Source of the DNA: JAVBNW01 sp031551255
Lineage (GTDB): Bacteria > Bacillota > Clostridia > Christensenellales > UBA1750
Length of the DNA stretch: 16,806 bases
Direction of reading: 5' to 3'
NCBI GenBank assembly: GCA_031551255.1
Contig: JAVBNW010000086.1
Coordinates: 1 to 16,806, forward strand
In this document: piece after piece, positions 13,376 through 16,806 of the stretch
Layout: each line of letters begins with the position of its first letter
Position numbering within the stretch: position 1 is the first letter of the stretch
Notes under the pieces: generated by a model
Told to the model about the DNA's origin: nothing
Database searches by the model: none
The model's input: the letters and a program-made list of their open reading frames with translations, nothing else
Made by a program: the position numbers and the translations under genes

Positions 13376-13386
13376 TACGAAACGGC

Positions 13387-13422
13387 CATACCCCCGCAAC
13401 ACCGGAGTGTTGCGGGGGTATG
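13387..13422 (-). terminator. Very stable hairpin after the EndoA operon
   Basis: A perfect 16-bp stem (arms 13387-13402 and 13407-13422) with a 4-nt loop begins 20 nt after the EndoA stop. On the minus strand the loop reads C(UCCG)G, an exceptionally stable UNCG tetraloop, so it probably acts on that strand. A U-tract is missing (GCCGTTT follows), so it may work as a weak terminator or as an RNA 3'-end block against exonucleases. Confidence 0.65.
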
Positions 13423-13442
13423 AAGTGCAGTATGCCCCTTAG

Positions 13443-13790
13443 CTAGGATACGCCCAAGCTCAGCACGAGGGCTTCATCCACCTCGCGCATGATCTCCGGC
13501 GGCAGCGCGCCGATTCTCACCAAAAGCCTTCGCTTATCGATCGTGCGCACTTGCTCCGTCAACACCACCGAATCGCGCGGTAAACCGCTGATGGAGCTGG
13601 AAACCGCTATGTGGGTGGGCATTTTTCCCTTGGTAATTTTCGATGTAATCGCGGCCACGATGACCGTTGGGCTGTATTGGTTGCCGATGTCGTTCTGGAT
13701 GATGAGCACGGGGCGGGAACCGCCCTGTTCGGATCCCGTCACCGGATCGAGATCGGCGCGGTATATTTCACCTCTTGTTATCATGGTCAT
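13443..13790 (-). CDS. ndoA: EndoA/MazF-type mRNA endoribonuclease toxin
   Basis: A 115-residue toxin of the PemK/MazF family, a sequence-specific RNase that cleaves single-stranded mRNA (UACAU for the B. subtilis protein). It follows the Bacillus EndoA pattern closely: RGEIYRADLDPVTGSEQGG (6-24), R26 in RPVLIIQND and T49 in AAITS, the two positions used for catalysis in B. subtilis EndoA, and TEQVRTIDKRRL further on. ATG 13790 overlaps the antitoxin stop as ATGA, with GGAG just upstream, so expression is coupled to the antitoxin. It is the last gene of its operon, and a strong hairpin follows. This is a conserved chromosomal pair in Firmicutes rather than a mobile toxin-antitoxin module. Confidence 0.95.
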   Translation of the reverse strand: MTMITRGEIYRADLDPVTGSEQGGSRPVLIIQNDIGNQYSPTVIVAAITSKITKGKMPTHIAVSSSISGLPRDSVVLTEQVRTIDKRRLLVRIGALPPEIMREVDEALVLSLGVS

Positions 13791-14062
13791 TCACACTCCG
13801 AAAGGTTCTCTTCATATGCGTCCAGGATCCTGGAATCGTTGGAAAGGCCCAGTTCGGACCACTCCAGGTTAATCCCGGCCATTTCTTCATATCCTCTCCT
13901 CATACGCTCCCTTGTTTCCATGGTATGCAGCGCGTCGAGACTTTGCTTCATCGCCCTGCGGATAAACTCCGAGCGGTTGGTCCCCTCGCGCGCGGCAGCC
14001 TCGTCCACCTCGCGCAGGAGCTCGGCGGGCAAGCTGACGAGTATTTTTTTCTGCGATGACAC
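13787..14062 (-). CDS. ndoAI: EndoAI antitoxin (ribbon-helix-helix)
   Basis: A 91-residue antitoxin that binds and inhibits EndoA. The N-terminal ribbon-helix-helix (about 4-42: KKILVSLPAELLREVDEA, then NRSEFIRRAM) is followed by RRGYEEMAGINLEWSELGL (about 57-75), the toxin-binding segment shared with the Bacillus homologue (RRGYMEMAKINL). The start is GTG 14062, 5 nt after a GGGGTGG ribosome binding site; the frame continues to 14146, but that part has no resemblance to the family. The gene lies after a terminator-like hairpin (14150-14181) and so probably has its own promoter, though none is clear. Confidence 0.9.
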   Translation of the reverse strand: MSSQKKILVSLPAELLREVDEAAAREGTNRSEFIRRAMKQSLDALHTMETRERMRRGYEEMAGINLEWSELGLSNDSRILDAYEENLSECE

Positions 14063-14149
14063 GGTACCACCCCGCACAATTTGCTTCTTGCTATCTGTAT
14101 GCCGATACCCGAGGCTATATTCCGCGGCATATGTCCAGAGGCACACCGC

Positions 14150-14181
14150 AAAGAGAAAGGCCGCGCTTTCACGGCGCAGCC
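14150..14181 (-). terminator. Rho-independent terminator after the NAD(P)HX repair gene
   Basis: On the minus strand GGCTGCGC (14174-14181) pairs with GCGCGGCC (14159-14166) including one G-U pair, with a 7-nt loop, and is followed by TTTCTCTTT (14150-14158). It starts 38 nt after the nnr stop and separates nnr from the EndoAI/EndoA pair. Confidence 0.65.
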
Positions 14182-14218
14182 TTAGGATCAGCCGGCATAT
14201 GGCGCGGACTTCGCATCG

Positions 14219-15679
14219 CTATACAAAAAACAACCCGGGCAAATCCATAGCCGTCATCGCAAGGCCGCGCCTTAGCTGCGCCTCTTCCCCGGCGAGCCCA
14301 TGTATGTAAGCGCCAAGCCTCGCCGCTTCGTAGGGCTCAAGCCCCTGGGCAAGCAGCGCCGCGATGGCGCCGGTGAGCACGTCGCCGCTCCCGCCCCGCG
14401 CCATCGCCGGCGTCCCCGACAGGTTGACGCTCGTCCTTCCGTCCGGCGAGGCGATAATGGTGGACGCGCCCTTGAGCAGCAGCACGACGCGGTGTTCGCA
14501 CGCAAACAGCATCGCATCCTCCAAAGGATTGTCCACGGGCCTGCCCATCAGCCTGGCCATTTCGCCCGGATGCGGGGTAAGGACGGGGGGCGGCCCGTCC
14601 CGCTCGAGCAGTTCGAGATCCTCGGCCAGCACGTTTAAGCCGTCAGCATCGATCACGCAGGGAATGCAGGCGGCAAGGCAGGAGCGCACCGCGGCAAACG
14701 TCCCCTCGCCCGCCGTCATGCCGGGGCCGACCGCTACGGCATCCTTGCCGGCCAGCACGCCTGCGAGCGCCCGGTCGCACCGCGGCGCGACCGCCCCTTC
14801 TTCCTCGGGCAGCAAAACCGCCGTCGCCTCGGGCGCGAGCACCTGCACCACGGGCATGACATCCTTCGTGGCGGCAATTTGCGTAAGCCCCGCCCCCGCG
14901 CAAAGCGCTCCGCGCGCGCACAGCGCGGCCGCCCCCGCCATGCCCCGCGAACCCGCCACGATCAATAGGCGGCCAAACGTCCCCTTGTGCGCATCCATCG
15001 CGCGCGGAGCAAGGAGACAGGCGACGTCCTCCCTTTCAAGATGCTCTATGGCATCCGAGGAAGCGCGCGCGTCGATGCCGATATCGCACACCTCGGTTTT
15101 GCCGCACAGTGCGCGGCCGGGAAACAACGCATTTCCTACCTTCAGCGCGTGAAACGCGAGCGTAACGTCCGCGCGCACGGCCGCGCCAGGCGTCGAGCCG
15201 TCCCGCGCATCGACGCCGGAAGGAAGATCTACCGACAGCACTTTGGCATTTGCATTGTTGATCCACTCGATAGCCGAAACCATATCCCCCGTCGGCGCGC
15301 GCGTGAGCCCCGTGCCGTAGAGCGCGTCGACGATGAGCGCGGGGCGCGCAACGGCAAACTCGGTGTCGAGAGGCAGGCCCATGCTTAGGATGCGCCGCGC
15401 ATTGAGCATCGTATCGCGCGACATGCCCTCGCGTCCGCCGACCAGGGCAACTTGCACTCTGCCCCCCATCATGGCCAGCAGCCGCGCCGCGGCAAAGCCG
15501 TCACCGCCATTGTTGCCCACGCCGCACAGAAACAACACCTCGCCCCCGCCCGCCATCTCCAACACTCGGCGCGCTACATGCGCTGCCGCGCGCTCCATCA
15601 AATCGATGCCCGGCGTGCCGGCGTCCATCGCCCGCCGCTCCACCTTGCGCATCTGGTTGGGCATCAAAATATTTCTCAT
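14219..15679 (-). CDS. nnr: Bifunctional NAD(P)H-hydrate epimerase / ADP-dependent dehydratase
   Basis: A cytoplasmic metabolite-repair enzyme of 486 residues, normal for the fused form. It restores NAD(P)H that has been hydrated to NAD(P)HX: the N-terminal YjeF_N domain (about 1-215) epimerises the R form to S, and the C-terminal ribokinase-like domain (about 225-486) dehydrates the S form using ADP. Visible motifs are GVGNNGGDGF (53-62), D118 in VDALYGTGL, SVDLPSGVDA (149-158), VAGSRGMAGA (241-250), VIDADGLNVL (342-351), TPHPGEM (368-374) and GGSGDVLTG (429-437, with the catalytic D433). ATG 15679 has GGGAGG 6 nt upstream. Placement between acpS and the EndoAI/EndoA pair matches a common Firmicutes order. 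Confidence 0.95.
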   Translation of the reverse strand: MRNILMPNQMRKVERRAMDAGTPGIDLMERAAAHVARRVLEMAGGGEVLFLCGVGNNGGDGFAAARLLAMMGGRVQVALVGGREGMSRDTMLNARRILSMGLPLDTEFAVARPALIVDALYGTGLTRAPTGDMVSAIEWINNANAKVLSVDLPSGVDARDGSTPGAAVRADVTLAFHALKVGNALFPGRALCGKTEVCDIGIDARASSDAIEHLEREDVACLLAPRAMDAHKGTFGRLLIVAGSRGMAGAAALCARGALCAGAGLTQIAATKDVMPVVQVLAPEATAVLLPEEEGAVAPRCDRALAGVLAGKDAVAVGPGMTAGEGTFAAVRSCLAACIPCVIDADGLNVLAEDLELLERDGPPPVLTPHPGEMARLMGRPVDNPLEDAMLFACEHRVVLLLKGASTIIASPDGRTSVNLSGTPAMARGGSGDVLTGAIAALLAQGLEPYEAARLGAYIHGLAGEEAQLRRGLAMTAMDLPGLFFV

Positions 15680-16137
15680 GGCGCGCCTCCCTGCAAAAGC
15701 GATCGAATCTGGTTTGCTAAAAAGCGACGAAAACGAAGCTGGTCACGATGGCAGTACACCATATCGCCTATACCTTTGATGACGTTTTTCTGCGATGCGG
15801 CACCGTATGATAAGTGGCCCTGACGAAATGAACAAATTGGTTGATCATCTTAAACCGTGTATGTAGCATTTTTGCAAGACGCACAGGTCGATCGATTCAG
15901 GTAAGCCAGCCTACATTCCGCACCGGATTCATTTAGCAAATACTTACAGATCGCTATTTGAGCACGACATACGATGCTTAGTGTCTTTCACTCTTCTAAG
16001 CGTTATAACTTAGCCTAATACACGCACATGGCATGAACAGAAAAAACATCAACAAGCTTCCATAATCGATGTCATTATTGTACATGCATCGCCGGTCTTT
16101 CAGAACCATCTGCCCGATTCGCTTGCCCTGGTGAAGC
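15680..16137. other. Gene-free, lower-G+C gap between acpS and nnr
   Basis: No supportable gene is present in these 458 bases on either strand; frames are short and interrupted, and none has a ribosome binding site. Base composition is visibly richer in A+T than the flanking genes. A candidate minus-strand promoter for nnr is TTGCAA (15872-15877) with TTTAAG (15849-15854) at 17 bp, each 4/6 of consensus. In related genomes a lipoprotein gene often lies in this position, so the gap may be the remains of a lost gene, but no recognisable remnant was seen. Confidence 0.5.
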
Positions 16138-16497
16138 CTACCCCTCAAGCACCACCACCGCCGCCGCCGTATCCTTCGAATGGGTGATGGATACGTGGGC
16201 GGCGGCGACGCCTAAGTGCCGCGCGCGTTCGAGCGCCGCGCCGGTAAACTCAACCGTCGGCTTGCCCAGAGGATCGTTCACGATGCCGATGGACGAAAAC
16301 GGCACGGCCATGCCGACCCCAAGCGCCTTCATCGCGGCCTCTTTGGCGGCAAAATAACCCGCCGCGGTGGACGCGCCCTTGCAGGCGATGCGGCTCTGCT
16401 CGTACCCGGTATACACGCGCGGCAAGAAGCGCGGCTTCTCCATCGCTCTGGCCACGCGCGGAATTTCGATGATATCGATGCCCAGCCCGACGATCAT
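16138..16497 (-). CDS. acpS: Holo-[acyl-carrier-protein] synthase AcpS
   Basis: A 119-residue cytoplasmic phosphopantetheinyl transferase that moves the 4'-phosphopantetheine arm of CoA onto acyl carrier protein, an essential step of fatty acid synthesis. The N-terminal GLGIDIIEI (4-12) carries the Mg-binding D8, and AAGYFAAKEAAMKALG (45-60) carries E53; the C-terminal VSITHSKDTAAAVVV is also typical. The usual Arg before FAAKEA is Tyr here, a minor variation. ATG 16497 overlaps the stop of the upstream peptidase gene as ATGA, with AGGGAGG 7 nt upstream. The length is normal for the family, which forms trimers. Confidence 0.95.
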   Translation of the reverse strand: MIVGLGIDIIEIPRVARAMEKPRFLPRVYTGYEQSRIACKGASTAAGYFAAKEAAMKALGVGMAVPFSSIGIVNDPLGKPTVEFTGAALERARHLGVAAAHVSITHSKDTAAAVVVLEG

Positions 16498-16806
16498 AGC
16501 CGCGCCTCCCTAAGCGCGAGCACGGCGTTCGCCGTGGCGCGGGCCACCGCTGCAACCGCCGCCGCATGCAAAATCGCGGGCTCGCACGCTTTATCGCCGG
16601 TAGACAGCGCAAAGAGCGTGTCGCCGTCGTACGGGGTGTGCGCGGGCCGAATAGCGAGCGCAAGGCCGTCCTGCGCGCCGATCGCGAGGCGCTTGCATTC
16701 CGCCTTGGTAAGCTTCACATCCGTTGCCACCACGCCGATGGTGGTGTTGCCCGCCGCTTCGCCGGAAAAGCCCAGCGCCGACGCGATGGGAACCGGTGTT
16801 CCGCCG
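16494..16806 (-). CDS. P1-family (DmpA/ThnT-like) peptidase, C-terminal part, cut by window edge
   Basis: The last 103 residues of a gene whose 5' part lies beyond the right edge; the frame is open to base 16806. P1-family (S58) enzymes are N-terminal nucleophile hydrolases acting as L-aminopeptidase/D-esterase or beta-aminopeptidase, and they cleave themselves into two chains. The motif GNTTIGVVATDVKLTK is visible, and the predicted cut is Asn (16746-16748) before Thr (16743-16745), the same Asn-Thr type reported for ThnT. IRPAHTPYDGDTLFALSTG further on is also characteristic. The stop overlaps the acpS ATG by 4 nt, so the two are translated together. The internal GTG at 16733 is not a real start. 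The physiological substrate is unknown. Confidence 0.88.
   Translation of the reverse strand, partial: GGTPVPIASALGFSGEAAGNTTIGVVATDVKLTKAECKRLAIGAQDGLALAIRPAHTPYDGDTLFALSTGDKACEPAILHAAAVAAVARATANAVLALREARL

Larger units (their letters stand above)
13122..13442. other. Intergenic region upstream of the YitT gene, repeat-rich
   Basis: This 321-bp stretch carries no gene on its own evidence, although the YitT frame stays open across part of it. It contains the TATAAT element at 13155-13160, an inverted repeat copy (13222-13277), a direct repeat copy (13314-13375), and a 16-bp hairpin at 13387-13422 serving the convergent end of the EndoA operon. Confidence 0.6.

Noticed and set aside
13443..14062. 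Toxin-antitoxin pair as a mobile or defence element
   Set aside because: Sequence and neighbourhood match the conserved chromosomal EndoAI/EndoA pair of Firmicutes, and there are no integrase, transposase or direct-repeat boundaries.
15748..15810. 20-codon plus-strand frame in the acpS-nnr gap
   Set aside because: No Shine-Dalgarno, no terminator and no resemblance to known small proteins.
1..16806. CRISPR array, tRNA, rRNA, prophage or insertion sequence
   Set aside because: No regularly spaced direct repeats, no tRNA-like cloverleaf noticed, no transposase or phage protein motifs among the translated frames.

Overview
The window looks like a chromosomal stretch from a G+C-rich member of the Firmicutes, most likely a clostridial (Christensenella/Oscillospira-like) gut anaerobe. 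The signs are strong GGAGG-type ribosome binding sites, a B. subtilis-type EndoAI/EndoA (MazF) pair near acpS, a YitT-family membrane protein, an XRE-cupin regulator in front of a polyamine ABC operon, and a possible SpoIIE-like gene at the left edge. No rRNA, tRNA, phage genes, insertion sequence or CRISPR array is visible. Taxonomy is inferred from gene content only.

Left part (1-6060). A minus-strand gene runs off the left edge (basic N-terminus, then hydrophobic segments). A divergent promoter region follows, with a good sigma-A promoter and two mirror-arranged GTTTAG/CTAAAC palindromes. Next come an XRE-cupin regulator and, after a gap carrying a hairpin repeat, potA-potB-potC-potD and a GNAT acetyltransferase, closed by a strong terminator at 5944-5973. 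The block reads as a polyamine module: a sensor, an importer and a probable acetyl-CoA-dependent modifying enzyme.

Middle part (6068-10304, all minus strand). A tightly coupled four-gene operon runs sugar epimerase/isomerase, SpoU-type RNA methyltransferase, Gfo/Idh/MocA oxidoreductase, Fe-dependent alcohol dehydrogenase. It has overlaps or zero gaps at two of three junctions, so an RNA modification enzyme sits inside a carbohydrate or polyol redox operon. Upstream of it is a small protein with four CxxC pairs, with its own promoter and terminator.

Right-middle (10649-13442). A D-2-hydroxyacid dehydrogenase (+), a small SinR-like XRE repressor (+) and a YitT-family membrane protein (-). Upstream of the YitT gene lie further copies of the hairpin repeat seen before potA.

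Right part (13443-16806, all minus strand). In transcription order: the C-terminal part of a P1-family (DmpA/ThnT-like) self-processing peptidase, overlapping acpS by 4 bp; a 458-bp gene-free, lower-G+C gap; the bifunctional NAD(P)HX repair enzyme; a terminator; then EndoAI antitoxin and EndoA/MazF toxin. This is the familiar Firmicutes acpS-to-ndoA neighbourhood without the alanine racemase gene often found there. I see no clearly novel multi-gene system. The most interesting non-routine signals are the phased palindromes ahead of the polyamine regulator, the hairpin-centred intergenic repeat family, and the methyltransferase embedded in a catabolic operon.
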